Position numbers and translations under genes: made by a program. From the NCBI GenBank assembly GCA_029547805.1, contig JAKPOP010000003.1, positions 248,001-312,000 on the forward strand: DNA of 64,000 bases. The letters run 5' to 3'. Positions within the stretch are counted from its first letter, which is position 1. Every line of letters begins with the position of its first letter. This stretch comes from Deltaproteobacteria bacterium (GTDB lineage: Bacteria > Myxococcota_A > UBA9042 > DTJE01). Positions 1 through 8,188 of the stretch are shown here, one piece after another. The notes under the pieces were generated by a model. It did no database searches. It had not been told where the DNA came from and saw nothing but the letters and a program-made list of their open reading frames with translations.

Positions 1-1394
1 GCGGAGGGAGTTCGGGTGGTTCCAAGGACACGGCGGCGCCTCCCGAGGATGTCCCCCTGATCCAGGACCTGTCGATCGGGGACGGTTCCTCGGACCCCGG
101 CGTCGTGGACACGGCCCCGCCCCGGGAGTGCGCCACCGACGACGACTGCATCGCCCTCAAGGGAGAGAACTTCGCCTGCGACTGCATCGGCAAGTGCATC
201 GAGGTTCCGGATTTCAACACCGCGAACGGCTGCCGCGAGGACAAGAACTGCGGGTCCGAGGCCTTCTGCGACGAATGCACGAAGACCTGCCAGCCCCTGC
301 TGCCGGCCTGCGCCCCCTGCTCCTCGGACCGCCAGTGCGCCGGCGAGATGTCCCATTGCGTGGAGACCGTGCAGCTGGCCGGAGTCGCCGTGAGCCTCGG
401 AGAGAAGGTCTGCGCCCCATGGTGCCCCCTCTCCACCGGCGCCTGCGCCGTGGAGGGGTCGGTCCCCGGGTCCTACGCCTGCGCGCGCATCGAGGGCGAC
501 ACCCGGAACGGCGTCTGCGTACCCCAGTCCCTGAACTGCGGCAACGTCCCCGCCCGATGCACCGACGACAACCAGTGCGGCCCGAAGGAGAAGTGCTGGC
601 CCGACCTGAAGACCTGCGGATGCCGGGACGCCCTCTCCTGCGCCTTCGGCGAGGCCTGCCACCCCACCACGCACCGCTGCGTCCCCGGGTGCACGAGCGA
701 CAACGAGTGCGGATTCCAGAAGGTCTGCAACGCGGGGCTGTGCCAGAACGCGTGCACGGGCTCCCTGGCCGACGGCAACATCCAGGGATGCGACGACCCC
801 GTGCCCCTGGAGGGCAAGCAGTGGGACTGCGTGGACGGTCACTGCATCGTCCCGGGGATGTGCTTCTCCCCCGTGGACTGCCGAGAGCCGGAGACCTACT
901 GCGATGCCGGGAGCAAGACCTGCGTCCCCGGTTGCCTGATCGACTTCGACTGCAAGCAGGCGGCCAAGATCTGCGACACCGCCGGCCGCGTCTGCATCGA
1001 CCGCGGATGTCAGGGCAACTACCAGTGCGGCTGCGGCCAGGTCTGCAACCTCCAGACCAACAAGTGCGAAACGGCCCAGGGCAAGTATTGCGAGCCCTGT
1101 GACCAGCAGCAGGGGGAGGATGCCTGCGGCGACAAGTCGATCATGTGCATCGGCTTCAAGGACCCGAAGACCAACGAGGACAAGGGTTCCTACTGCATGC
1201 CCCCGTGCAGTCCTGACCCCGAAAACCCGTGCCCCCAGGGCTGGCAGTGCCGGGAAATCCAGGACCAGAACGGGGTGCCCCAGGGCAAGGTCTGCATCCG
1301 GTTCTGCTACCAGAAGGTCGCCGGGGGCTGCGCGATGGGGGATGCGCCGGACCAGCCCCCAGGCGGCGATGCCACCTCGACCCCGGACCCGTGA
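1..1394 (+). CDS. Cysteine-rich secreted or surface protein, 5' partial
   Basis: The reading frame is open from the first bases of the window, so the start lies upstream; an internal GTG at 105 is probably not the start. The first visible residues are a Gly/Ser/Asp-rich linker of the kind that follows a lipoprotein cysteine in the two large lipoproteins at 30.6-40.2 kb. From codon 105 onward there are 60 cysteines in 429 residues, arranged as repeated C-x(4-6)-C-x(5-6)-C-x(3)-C units, with spacings such as CAPCSSDRQC that recur in those two proteins. The last 20 residues are Pro/Asp/Gly rich and lack cysteine. This looks like a disulfide-rich cell-surface protein. Family and function are not recognised, and no enzyme motif is visible. 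Confidence 0.75.
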   Translation, partial: GGSSGGSKDTAAPPEDVPLIQDLSIGDGSSDPGVVDTAPPRECATDDDCIALKGENFACDCIGKCIEVPDFNTANGCREDKNCGSEAFCDECTKTCQPLLPACAPCSSDRQCAGEMSHCVETVQLAGVAVSLGEKVCAPWCPLSTGACAVEGSVPGSYACARIEGDTRNGVCVPQSLNCGNVPARCTDDNQCGPKEKCWPDLKTCGCRDALSCAFGEACHPTTHRCVPGCTSDNECGFQKVCNAGLCQNACTGSLADGNIQGCDDPVPLEGKQWDCVDGHCIVPGMCFSPVDCREPETYCDAGSKTCVPGCLIDFDCKQAAKICDTAGRVCIDRGCQGNYQCGCGQVCNLQTNKCETAQGKYCEPCDQQQGEDACGDKSIMCIGFKDPKTNEDKGSYCMPPCSPDPENPCPQGWQCREIQDQNGVPQGKVCIRFCYQKVAGGCAMGDAPDQPPGGDATSTPDP

Positions 1395-1421
1395 TCCCCT
1401 CGTCCCTGCATTCCAGGGCCG

Positions 1422-2027
1422 TCAGTCCTCGAACCACGGCCCCCGACGAACGAGGAACTCCCAGCCGCCGCAAGACGCCGTGACCTCTCCGGGACCCCCG
1501 GGCCAGGCCACGGGGACCACGCAGGTCTTCGGTCCGCCGCTGCCGCCGCGATTCCTGGCGGGCCTGGGCCGTTCCCGGGGCTTTCCGCTTCCCGGCTCCT
1601 CGGGACCGTAGGAGGTCACCAGGTCCGGGAGGGCCTGGGCCAGCACCGCGTCCTGACCCGGGAATCCCTCTGCCGGACGAACCGGATCGGTGTCGCCCCA
1701 CCGGGTCGCCGCCTCGACCTGGACCCGCAACGTGACGGGGAGGGGACGGCGGGATGCCAGTCGGATCCGATGGAAGAAGACTCGACCCAGGGAGGCCTCC
1801 CGGCAGGACCGGGCCATCCTCCGGTGTCCCATCCAGACCTCCAGGCAGGCCGTCGGCCGTCTCCGGAGATCCTCGGGCCAGGACTGCAAGGTCACCGGAC
1901 CCAGGACCATCCGGGCCCCGTCGCCCCGCCCCCGACCGGCGGGAGGCGTGTCAGAGGGCCCCTCCCGGGCCATGGCCTGGGGGACCAGCAGGAACAACGC
2001 CGTCGTCGCCCAGAGGAGCCGACTCAT
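1422..2027 (-). CDS. Secreted protein of unknown function
   Basis: This encodes 201 residues from an ATG at 2027 and begins with a clear signal peptide (MSRLLWATTALFLLVPQAMA, cleavage predicted after AMA). The longer frame upstream is not used because it would run back into the preceding gene. The start overlaps the stop of the upstream Cys-rich lipoprotein gene by four bases (ATGA), so the two are translationally coupled. The mature part is Arg/Pro/Gly rich, with one late pair of cysteines and no family that I recognise. A periplasmic or secreted partner of the lipoprotein is the only functional hint, and it comes from the gene arrangement. Confidence 0.6.
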   Translation of the reverse strand: MSRLLWATTALFLLVPQAMAREGPSDTPPAGRGRGDGARMVLGPVTLQSWPEDLRRRPTACLEVWMGHRRMARSCREASLGRVFFHRIRLASRRPLPVTLRVQVEAATRWGDTDPVRPAEGFPGQDAVLAQALPDLVTSYGPEEPGSGKPRERPRPARNRGGSGGPKTCVVPVAWPGGPGEVTASCGGWEFLVRRGPWFED

Positions 2028-2563
2028 GGAACGCACGCCCCCTGGCGACAGGAGGTCCCCAGGGCCCGGCAGTCCTGCACCAGCACCAGATAGCCCACCG
2101 GTGAGCACGTTGCCGCCAGGTCATTGTGGCAGAAGCCGCCGGAGGTCCCCGGGGAGCAGAGGGAGGGGGGATCCAGCACGCAGAGGGCCCTGGGAACCGG
2201 CTTCTCCCCCGTCTGATCGAGCCCCGTGAGGCACGTCTCCCCGGGTTGCCGGCAGGCCCGATCCAGGTCGTAGAGCCACACCCCTTCGGTGCAGGTGCCC
2301 GGAATCCGGTTCGAGGCGTCGCACCGCTCCGTCGCTCCGGCCGGGTCGCAGGGAAGCAGCGGCAGCGCCCCGCATCGCCCCTCCCCCAGGCAGGTGCTGT
2401 CCTGGGGGCACGGGTCCCGCTCCCATCGGGCATCCCCCCCGGGCCCCTCGACGCAGGTCTGCCGCTGCTGATCCAGACAGCGCCGTTGCCCGACCGAGCA
2501 GGGGTCTTCCCCGCATCCCCCGAACCAGACCGCCAGTCCCAACACCCACCAGGCCCGTCCCAT
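2024..2563 (-). CDS. Small cysteine-rich lipoprotein
   Basis: This encodes 179 residues. The N-terminus MGRAWWVLGLAVWFGGC is a short signal sequence ending in a lipobox-like FGGC, so Cys17 is the likely lipidated residue. About 19 cysteines follow in short C-x(4-6)-C spacings (for example CSVGQRRC and CPQDSTC), the same style as the partial protein at the window start. It is the first gene of a two-gene leftward unit with the secreted protein at 1422-2027 (ATGA overlap). It is probably an extracytoplasmic, disulfide-stabilised protein. The function is unknown. Confidence 0.65.
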   Translation of the reverse strand: MGRAWWVLGLAVWFGGCGEDPCSVGQRRCLDQQRQTCVEGPGGDARWERDPCPQDSTCLGEGRCGALPLLPCDPAGATERCDASNRIPGTCTEGVWLYDLDRACRQPGETCLTGLDQTGEKPVPRALCVLDPPSLCSPGTSGGFCHNDLAATCSPVGYLVLVQDCRALGTSCRQGACVP

Positions 2564-2630
2564 GGTTCCCCTCCCGAGAGGCCGATGGTAGCCTGTTCCC
2601 CCGGAGCCCGTCGATCCCCTGGAGGCCCCG

Positions 2631-3170
2631 ATGTCCTCGCCCTCGACGCCGGCTGCTGGCCCCGACGGGCCCTTCCGGGGCTTTCCGCCGGTCTGGCATC
2701 CCCGGTGTCGGGTCCTGGTCCTCGGGACCTTCCCGGGGCCCAGAAGCCTGGCCGAGGAGGGCTACTACGCCCATCCCCAGAACGCCTTCTGGGACGTCAT
2801 TGGCTCCCTGTGCGGCTTCGACCCTCGCCATGTCACCCGCCGGGAGCGCCTGGAACAGATGCTCTCCCGGGATGTGGCCCTCTGGGACGTCCTCGAACGA
2901 TGCCGCCGCCAGGGGAGCGAGGACTCCCGCATCGTGGACCCCGTCCCGAACGATTTCGCAGCCTTCCTGCCCGAACTCGCGGACCTGCGGGCCATCCTCT
3001 TCAACGGACGGCCCGCCTGGGTCCTCTGGCGGCGTCTGGTGACCCCGTCGCTGCCGGGGCCCGTCCCCCCGTGCCTGGTGATGCCGTCCACCAGCCCCGC
3101 GGCAGCCCGCCTGCCAAGGGCGCAGAAGGTCCAGACCTGGGTCGAGGTCCTTCGGTCGCTGCTTGGATGA
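2631..3170 (+). CDS. DNA-deoxyinosine (hypoxanthine) glycosylase, UDG superfamily
   Basis: This 179-residue protein belongs to the uracil-DNA glycosylase superfamily, in the branch that removes hypoxanthine (deaminated adenine) in base excision repair. Visible marks are the glycine-rich first motif LVLGTFPGPRSL near residue 30, the YYAHPQNAFW segment near residue 47 that holds the family Asn, and the C-terminal MPSTSPA motif near residue 150 that inserts into the DNA minor groove. The length fits the family. The ATG at 2631 is preceded by CTGGAGG at a good distance. It is divergent from the lipoprotein gene at 2563. A mismatch-specific (Mug-like) activity is the main alternative. Confidence 0.85.
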   Translation: MSSPSTPAAGPDGPFRGFPPVWHPRCRVLVLGTFPGPRSLAEEGYYAHPQNAFWDVIGSLCGFDPRHVTRRERLEQMLSRDVALWDVLERCRRQGSEDSRIVDPVPNDFAAFLPELADLRAILFNGRPAWVLWRRLVTPSLPGPVPPCLVMPSTSPAAARLPRAQKVQTWVEVLRSLLG

Positions 3171-3176
3171 ACCGGG

Positions 3177-4064
3177 TCAGTTCTGGGGTGTTCCGGCCTG
3201 GAGGGTCTTGCGGCAGTTGTCCGCCAGGGTCGGCTCCTTGACCTGGTCGCAGAGGCTCGCATCGCGGTTCTGGTAGGCCTTCTGGAGGTTCACGTAGTCC
3301 CGACAGGTCCGCTGGGTGCTGGGCGACTCGACCTGATCGCAGAGGGAGAGGTCCTGCTTCTTCATCGCCATCTGCTGGTGCACCTGGTCCCGGCAGGCCG
3401 CCGCATGGCTCTCGGGTTGCAGTTCCTTGCACAGGTCCGGCTTCTCCTGGTCCGCCGCCATCTGGGGCAGCACCTGCATCCGGCAGCGGTTGCGGGAATC
3501 CGGCTGGGGAATCTTGTTGCAGGCCTCCAGTTTCCGCTCCTTCAAGGCCGCCTGGGTCAGCACCAGTTCGGTGCACTGCTGCGCCGCCGCCTCGTCCTGC
3601 AGTTCCTTGCAGAGGGAGTGGTCCCCGTTTGCCGAGGCCCGGTCCACCACCAGACGCACCTGGCAGTTCTGCCGCTCGGTCTTCGAGGCGATCTGCCCGC
3701 AGAGGCCCGCATCCTTGGTCTGGAGGGCCCTGGCCATGAGCACCCCGTCCCGGCAATTGGACCGGATGGCCTCGTTCTGGATCCCGTCGCAGATCGTCTC
3801 GTCCTTCTGGGTGTAGGCCCGAGACCGGACCACCTGGGCCTGGCAGTTGTCCAGCGCCGAGAGCCAGCACCGGATCAGGTCCTCGGTCCCCGCCTCCCCG
3901 GCGGCCTTGCGGGCCTGGTCGAAGGCCTCCAGCACGGTCTTCTGGGCATCGTCCAGCACGACCCCGGCCGGACGGGCCTCGGCCTTCGCCGCGGGTCCCT
4001 GGGCCGGAGCCTTCTGCTGGCACCCCGACGCCACCACCGCCATCACCACCCACCAGATCTTCAT
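3177..4064 (-). CDS. Lipoprotein with eight disulfide-paired helical repeats
   Basis: This encodes 295 residues from the ATG at 4064, which gives the signal MKIWWVVMAVVASGC with lipidation at Cys15. An ATG four codons earlier is possible but leaves an acidic N-terminus. After an Ala/Pro linker the protein is built of about eight repeats of roughly 35 residues. Each has two cysteines usually separated by 11 residues, in the pattern LCxxIxxxxxxxxC, followed by a helix with A-x-x-x-x-x-x-L spacing. No family was recognised. A rod or superhelix of two-helix hairpins, each stapled by one disulfide, is a reasonable model. It is the last gene of the leftward unit after the NtrC-type regulator and gamma-carbonic anhydrase, 55 bases downstream of the latter. 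Confidence 0.7.
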   Translation of the reverse strand: MKIWWVVMAVVASGCQQKAPAQGPAAKAEARPAGVVLDDAQKTVLEAFDQARKAAGEAGTEDLIRCWLSALDNCQAQVVRSRAYTQKDETICDGIQNEAIRSNCRDGVLMARALQTKDAGLCGQIASKTERQNCQVRLVVDRASANGDHSLCKELQDEAAAQQCTELVLTQAALKERKLEACNKIPQPDSRNRCRMQVLPQMAADQEKPDLCKELQPESHAAACRDQVHQQMAMKKQDLSLCDQVESPSTQRTCRDYVNLQKAYQNRDASLCDQVKEPTLADNCRKTLQAGTPQN

Positions 4065-4119
4065 CCGGTCGTCCATCGTTCCTCCTCCCTCCTTCGGGTC
4101 CCAGGCCGCTGCCGCGGAC

Positions 4120-4638
4120 TCAACCCTCGAGTTCCCGCTGATATTCCCGGGCCGCCTCCACGTAGTGTTCCGCCGACTCCTGGAGGGCAGCCACCTCCGC
4201 CTCGGTCAGGGGACGTCGCACCTTCGCCGGAACCCCCACCGCCAGGTGGCGATCGGGGATCACCATGCCCTCGGGGACCAGCGCCCCGGCGCCCACCATG
4301 GCCTCCTGCCCCACCACCGCCTCGTCGAGCACCACCGCTCCCATCCCCACCAGGCAGCGCTTCTTGAGATGGCAGCCGTGGAGGATCGCGCCGTGGCCCA
4401 CGGTGACCTCGTCCTCGATCACCAGGGGGGTCCGCCTCGTGGACTCGTGGAGCACGCAGTTGTCCTGGATGTTGCTCCGGGCCCCGATTCGCACGGCCCC
4501 GACGTCGCCCCGGATCACCGCCCCGAACCACACCGAGGTCTCGGGCCCGATCTCGACGTCCCCGGCCACCACGCAGGGCTCCAGCAGGATCGCCTCCGGG
4601 TGGATCCGAGGCGCCCGCCTGTCGAATGGTCTTCGCAT
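4120..4638 (-). CDS. Gamma-class carbonic anhydrase family protein
   Basis: This encodes 172 residues of left-handed beta-helix hexapeptide repeats (for example VVAGDVEIG, VRIGARSNIQDN, VGAGALVPEG) followed by a C-terminal helix, the usual architecture and length of the YrdA/PaaY/CaiE-type gamma-carbonic anhydrase family, which forms trimers. The three zinc-ligand histidines of the family appear present at His64 (in DNCVLHE), His82 and His87 (in VGHGAILHG). These proteins may hydrate CO2, though many members have no proven activity. The start has a strong ribosome site (GAGAGGAGACC). It lies nine bases after the NtrC-type regulator gene and so is probably cotranscribed with it. Confidence 0.88.
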   Translation of the reverse strand: MRRPFDRRAPRIHPEAILLEPCVVAGDVEIGPETSVWFGAVIRGDVGAVRIGARSNIQDNCVLHESTRRTPLVIEDEVTVGHGAILHGCHLKKRCLVGMGAVVLDEAVVGQEAMVGAGALVPEGMVIPDRHLAVGVPAKVRRPLTEAEVAALQESAEHYVEAAREYQRELEG

Positions 4639-4647
4639 GGTCTCCTC

Positions 4648-6024
4648 TCAGAGTTTCCGATAGATGGTCCGCGTGGCGATCCCCAGCAACTGGGCCGCCA
4701 GACGCTTGTTCCCCCGGGTCAGGCGCAGGGTCTGCTGGATCACCTGCTGCTCGATCTCGCTGAGGGGGGTTCCCAACTGGATCGTCAGGTACTGGATGTC
4801 CTGCCGCTCCGCCCCTGCCAGGTCCGGCAGGTCCTCCAGCCGGATCGTGTCCCCCCGACACAACACCACCGCATGTTCGACCGTGTTCTCCAGTTCCCGG
4901 ACGTTTCCGGGCCAGTCGTGGGTCGTCAGGACGTCCATCGCCTCCCGGCTGATGGACCGGACGTCCTTCTGGTTGCGGCTGGCATAGCGGGCCAGGAAGT
5001 GCTGGGCCAACAGCGGGACGTCCTCCAGCCGCTCCCGGAGCGGCGGCATCGTCAACTGGATCACGTTGAGCCGGTAGTAGAGGTCCTCCCGGAAGCGCCC
5101 CTCCCGGACCATCTCCAGGAGGTTCCGATTCGTGCTCGCCAGGACCCGGACGTCGGCCCGGAGGGTCTGGGTGCCTCCCAGGCGCTCGAACTCCCCCTCC
5201 TGGAGCACCCGCAGCAACTTGGCCTGGATCATCGGGTCCAGTTCGCCCACCTCGTCCAGGAACAGGGTCCCCCCGTGTGCCATCTGGAAGCGCCCCTCCC
5301 GGCGCGCGAAGGCCCCGGTGAAGGCCCCCCGCTCGTGGCCGAAGAGTTCGCTTTCCAGCAAGGTGACCGGGATCGCCGCGCAGTTGAGCGCCACAAAGGG
5401 CCCCCGGCTCCGACGGCTCCGCTGGTGGATCGCCCGGGCGGCCAGTTCCTTTCCCGTGCCCGACTCGCCCAGGATCAGGACGGTGGTGTTCGCCGGGGCG
5501 ACCTGGTTCAGGGTGTCCAGGACCTTGCGCATCGCCGGAGAGGTCCCGATCAGGGTCCGCTCGCCCGAGATGGCATCCAGTTCCGCCCGCAGCTGCTGGT
5601 TCTCGGCCTGGAGGGAGGCCTTCTCCAGGGCCCGGCCGACGCTCCGGACCAGCAGGGGACGCTTGAGGGGCTTCGTGACGAAGTCGTAGGCCCCTTCCCG
5701 CATGGCCTCCACCGCCCGTTCGATCGTGCCGAAGGCCGTCATGATCACGACCTCCGTCTCGGGCCGCAGGGCCTTGATGGTCCGCAGCAGGTCCATCCCG
5801 TCCATGCCGGGCATCCGCAGGTCGGTCAGCACCACGCCGAAGTCGTCGGTCCGAAGCCGCTCGAGGGCCTCCTCGGCGCTCCGGGCGGCCACGACCTGGT
5901 ACTCCTCCCGCTGGAGGATTTCCTGGATCGATTCCAGGGCGGCCCCATCGTCGTCCACCACCAGCACCGATCCCCTGGACAGGTTCCCCGCCACGGCACC
6001 CTCCGGTCTGCGGTAGTATGCCAC
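4648..6024 (-). CDS. Sigma-54-dependent response regulator (NtrC family)
   Basis: This encodes 458 residues if translation starts at the GTG at 6024; the exact start is uncertain because the frame stays open upstream. Domains in order are a receiver domain (about 18-135, phospho-acceptor Asp68 in LTDLRMPGMDG, Lys118), an AAA+ sigma-54 activation domain with Walker A GESGTGKE near 186-193, the sigma-54 contact loop GAFTGA near 233-238 and Walker B TLFLDEVGEL, and a Fis-type helix-turn-helix at the C-terminus ending at the very last residues (RTIYRKL). It acts as a phosphorylation-dependent transcription activator of sigma-54 promoters. No partner kinase gene is adjacent. A strong sigma-54 promoter lies at 12.5 kb, but a link between the two is only a guess. 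Confidence 0.9.
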   Translation of the reverse strand: MAYYRRPEGAVAGNLSRGSVLVVDDDGAALESIQEILQREEYQVVAARSAEEALERLRTDDFGVVLTDLRMPGMDGMDLLRTIKALRPETEVVIMTAFGTIERAVEAMREGAYDFVTKPLKRPLLVRSVGRALEKASLQAENQQLRAELDAISGERTLIGTSPAMRKVLDTLNQVAPANTTVLILGESGTGKELAARAIHQRSRRSRGPFVALNCAAIPVTLLESELFGHERGAFTGAFARREGRFQMAHGGTLFLDEVGELDPMIQAKLLRVLQEGEFERLGGTQTLRADVRVLASTNRNLLEMVREGRFREDLYYRLNVIQLTMPPLRERLEDVPLLAQHFLARYASRNQKDVRSISREAMDVLTTHDWPGNVRELENTVEHAVVLCRGDTIRLEDLPDLAGAERQDIQYLTIQLGTPLSEIEQQVIQQTLRLTRGNKRLAAQLLGIATRTIYRKL

Positions 6025-6073
6025 ATCGCCCGAGGCACTTGACCCGGGAGTCGCAAGAGGCCAGGATTCCCCC

Positions 6074-8188
6074 ATGAAGGGAAGGCCTTCCGAATCCCCG
6101 TCCGCGAGTCCCGTTGCCGCCCGCCGCGAGGCCCTGATCGGATACCTGGAGGCCTCCCTCCGCTGGGCCGAGGCCCTGGTGGAACAGCGCATCGTCGAGG
6201 TCTTCGGCCCCATCGACCAGCAGGACCCGGCCGAGGTGGCCCGGTCCCTCACGCGGGCGGAGCAGGGGCTCCTGGATGCGCGGGGGGCCCTCCTGGCCAC
6301 GGGCGCCAGCGACCCCTTCGACGCCCTGGCGGGGGTCTGGGACCTGGACCCGACGGACCTCGCGATCCTCCGGCTGGCCCTGGCCCCGGTCCTGGACTCC
6401 TCCTTCCGGCGCCGGATCGCCCGCTTCCGGGACAACGTGCTGCTGGACTACCCCGACGTGGACTTCCTGCTCCAGATGATCTCCCGGTCCCGCCTGGAGC
6501 GTCTCCGGCTCCGGGAGCGCTTCCTTCCCGGGGGCGCCCTGCTCCGGGCCCGCCTGATCTCGCTGGTCCAGCCCCGGGACCTCTCCAGCGACTCCCTCCT
6601 GGTCCAGGAGGTGCGCCTTCCGGACCGGATCGTGAACTTCCTGATGGCCTACGACCACCTGGACCGGACCGTGGCCCCCTATGCCCGGATCGTTCACCCC
6701 GAGGCCCGCCTCTCGGCAGTGGTCGCGGACCCCGAGGCCCTGGCCCGACTCGTGGACCTGGCCCTCCCGGTCCTCCGGGCCCCCCTGCCCCGGGGATCGG
6801 GCGTGGTCCTGGGCATTTCGGGACCTCCCGGGACCGGCAAGACCTTCCTGGCGATGGCCCTGGCCGCCGAGGCGGGCCGCCCCGTCGTCCAGGTGGACGG
6901 CCAGCGTCTGGCCGCCATGGACCCACTGCCGGAGGACCTCCTGGACGCCCTCTTCCAGGAGGCGGCGATGCGCCGGGCCCTGCTGCTCATCGAGGGTTGC
7001 GAGGCCCTGCTCACCCAGCGGACCAATCGGGTTCCGGCCCTGCTGGACCGCCTGGACCGCCATCCCGGCGTCTCGATCCTCTGCGCGACGGACACCCGCC
7101 AGATGGACCCCTCGGTGGAGCGCCACGTGGCCTTCCAGCTGGCCCTGGAGCCACCGGACGTGGCGGGACGACGCCGCCTCTGGGAGACGATCCTCCCGGA
7201 CGACCGCCGTGGACCGGACGTCGACCTGGCGGCCCTGGCGCAGACCTTCGAGTTCACCGGGGGCCAGATCCGCAACGCCGTGATGGTGGCCGAACGCCTG
7301 GCGGACCCCTCGGGAGGGGGACCGGTCCGCCAGCAGCACCTCCTGGACGGCGCCTGGGCCCAGGTCCGGGCCGACATGGAGGAGTATGCCCGCCGAAGCA
7401 AGGTCCGCCTGACCCTGGAGGACCTGATCCTCCCCGAAGAGGAGAAGAAGTCGGTCCGGGAGGTCCTGGACGCCGCCCGGCACCGGACCTTCATCCTGAC
7501 CCACTGGGGCTTCGGGGCCCGGATGCCCACCGGGCGCGGGCTGGTCTGCCTCTTCGTCGGGGAGCCCGGGACCGGCAAGACCCTCTGCGCCGAGATCCTG
7601 GCCGAGGAACTGGGACAGAACCTCTACCAGATCAGCATCCCCCGGGTGATGTCCAAGTACATCGGGGAGACCGAGAAGAACATCGAGCGGATCTTCCAGA
7701 CGGCCCGGGCCAACAACAGCATCCTGCTCTTCGACGAGGCCGACGCCCTCTTCACCAGCCGGGTCAAGGTCGAGACCTCGGTGGACCGCTTCAGCAACAT
7801 GGAGATCAACCTGCTGCTGCAGGAGATCGAGCGCTTCGACGGGATCGTGATCCTCACCACGAACCTGGAGAAGAACCTCGACAAGGCCTTCGAGCGGCGC
7901 ATCCAGTTCAAGATCCGGTTCCCCTTCCCGGACCGGAAGCACCGGACCCTGATCTGGCGATCCCTCATTCCCCGGGAGTGCCCCGTGGCCCCGGACATCG
8001 ACTGGGACCTGGTGGGGGAGTCCTTCGAACTCTCCGGGGGGCACATCAAGAACGCGATCCTTCGGGCCGCCTACCGGGCGGCCCGGGACGGGCGGCCGAT
8101 CTCGATGGACCACCTCGTGGACGCCGCCGAGGCCGAGTGCCGCCATGCAGGCAAACTCTTTCGAGGGCTGAAACAGGATGACTTCTGA
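6074..8188 (+). CDS. Tandem AAA+ ATPase with degenerate first module
   Basis: This encodes 704 residues. An alpha-helical N-terminal region (about 1-240) precedes two AAA+ modules. Module 1 has a good Walker A (GPPGTGKT, about 250-257), but its Walker B reads LLLIEGCEALL, without the usual Asp-Glu pair. Module 2 has Walker A GEPGTGKT (about 496-503), an intact Walker B LLFDEADALF, and sensor and arginine-finger segments in LTTNLEKNLDKAFERRIQ. This suggests a CDC48-like layout in which only the second ring hydrolyses ATP. ATPases of this shape occur beside contractile-injection (eCIS) clusters and also alone in deltaproteobacteria; no tail-sheath genes are in this window. Its 3' end overlaps the deaminase gene by 11 bases, so the pair is probably coupled. 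Confidence 0.8.
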   Translation: MKGRPSESPSASPVAARREALIGYLEASLRWAEALVEQRIVEVFGPIDQQDPAEVARSLTRAEQGLLDARGALLATGASDPFDALAGVWDLDPTDLAILRLALAPVLDSSFRRRIARFRDNVLLDYPDVDFLLQMISRSRLERLRLRERFLPGGALLRARLISLVQPRDLSSDSLLVQEVRLPDRIVNFLMAYDHLDRTVAPYARIVHPEARLSAVVADPEALARLVDLALPVLRAPLPRGSGVVLGISGPPGTGKTFLAMALAAEAGRPVVQVDGQRLAAMDPLPEDLLDALFQEAAMRRALLLIEGCEALLTQRTNRVPALLDRLDRHPGVSILCATDTRQMDPSVERHVAFQLALEPPDVAGRRRLWETILPDDRRGPDVDLAALAQTFEFTGGQIRNAVMVAERLADPSGGGPVRQQHLLDGAWAQVRADMEEYARRSKVRLTLEDLILPEEEKKSVREVLDAARHRTFILTHWGFGARMPTGRGLVCLFVGEPGTGKTLCAEILAEELGQNLYQISIPRVMSKYIGETEKNIERIFQTARANNSILLFDEADALFTSRVKVETSVDRFSNMEINLLLQEIERFDGIVILTTNLEKNLDKAFERRIQFKIRFPFPDRKHRTLIWRSLIPRECPVAPDIDWDLVGESFELSGGHIKNAILRAAYRAARDGRPISMDHLVDAAEAECRHAGKLFRGLKQDDF

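Noticed and set aside
1404-1418. CCCTG/CAGGG hairpin after the first gene
   Set aside because: A five-base stem without T-tract; too weak to call a terminator.
6074-8188. Assignment of the AAA+ gene to an eCIS cluster
   Set aside because: No sheath, tube, baseplate or spike gene is found within the window; the resemblance alone is not enough.
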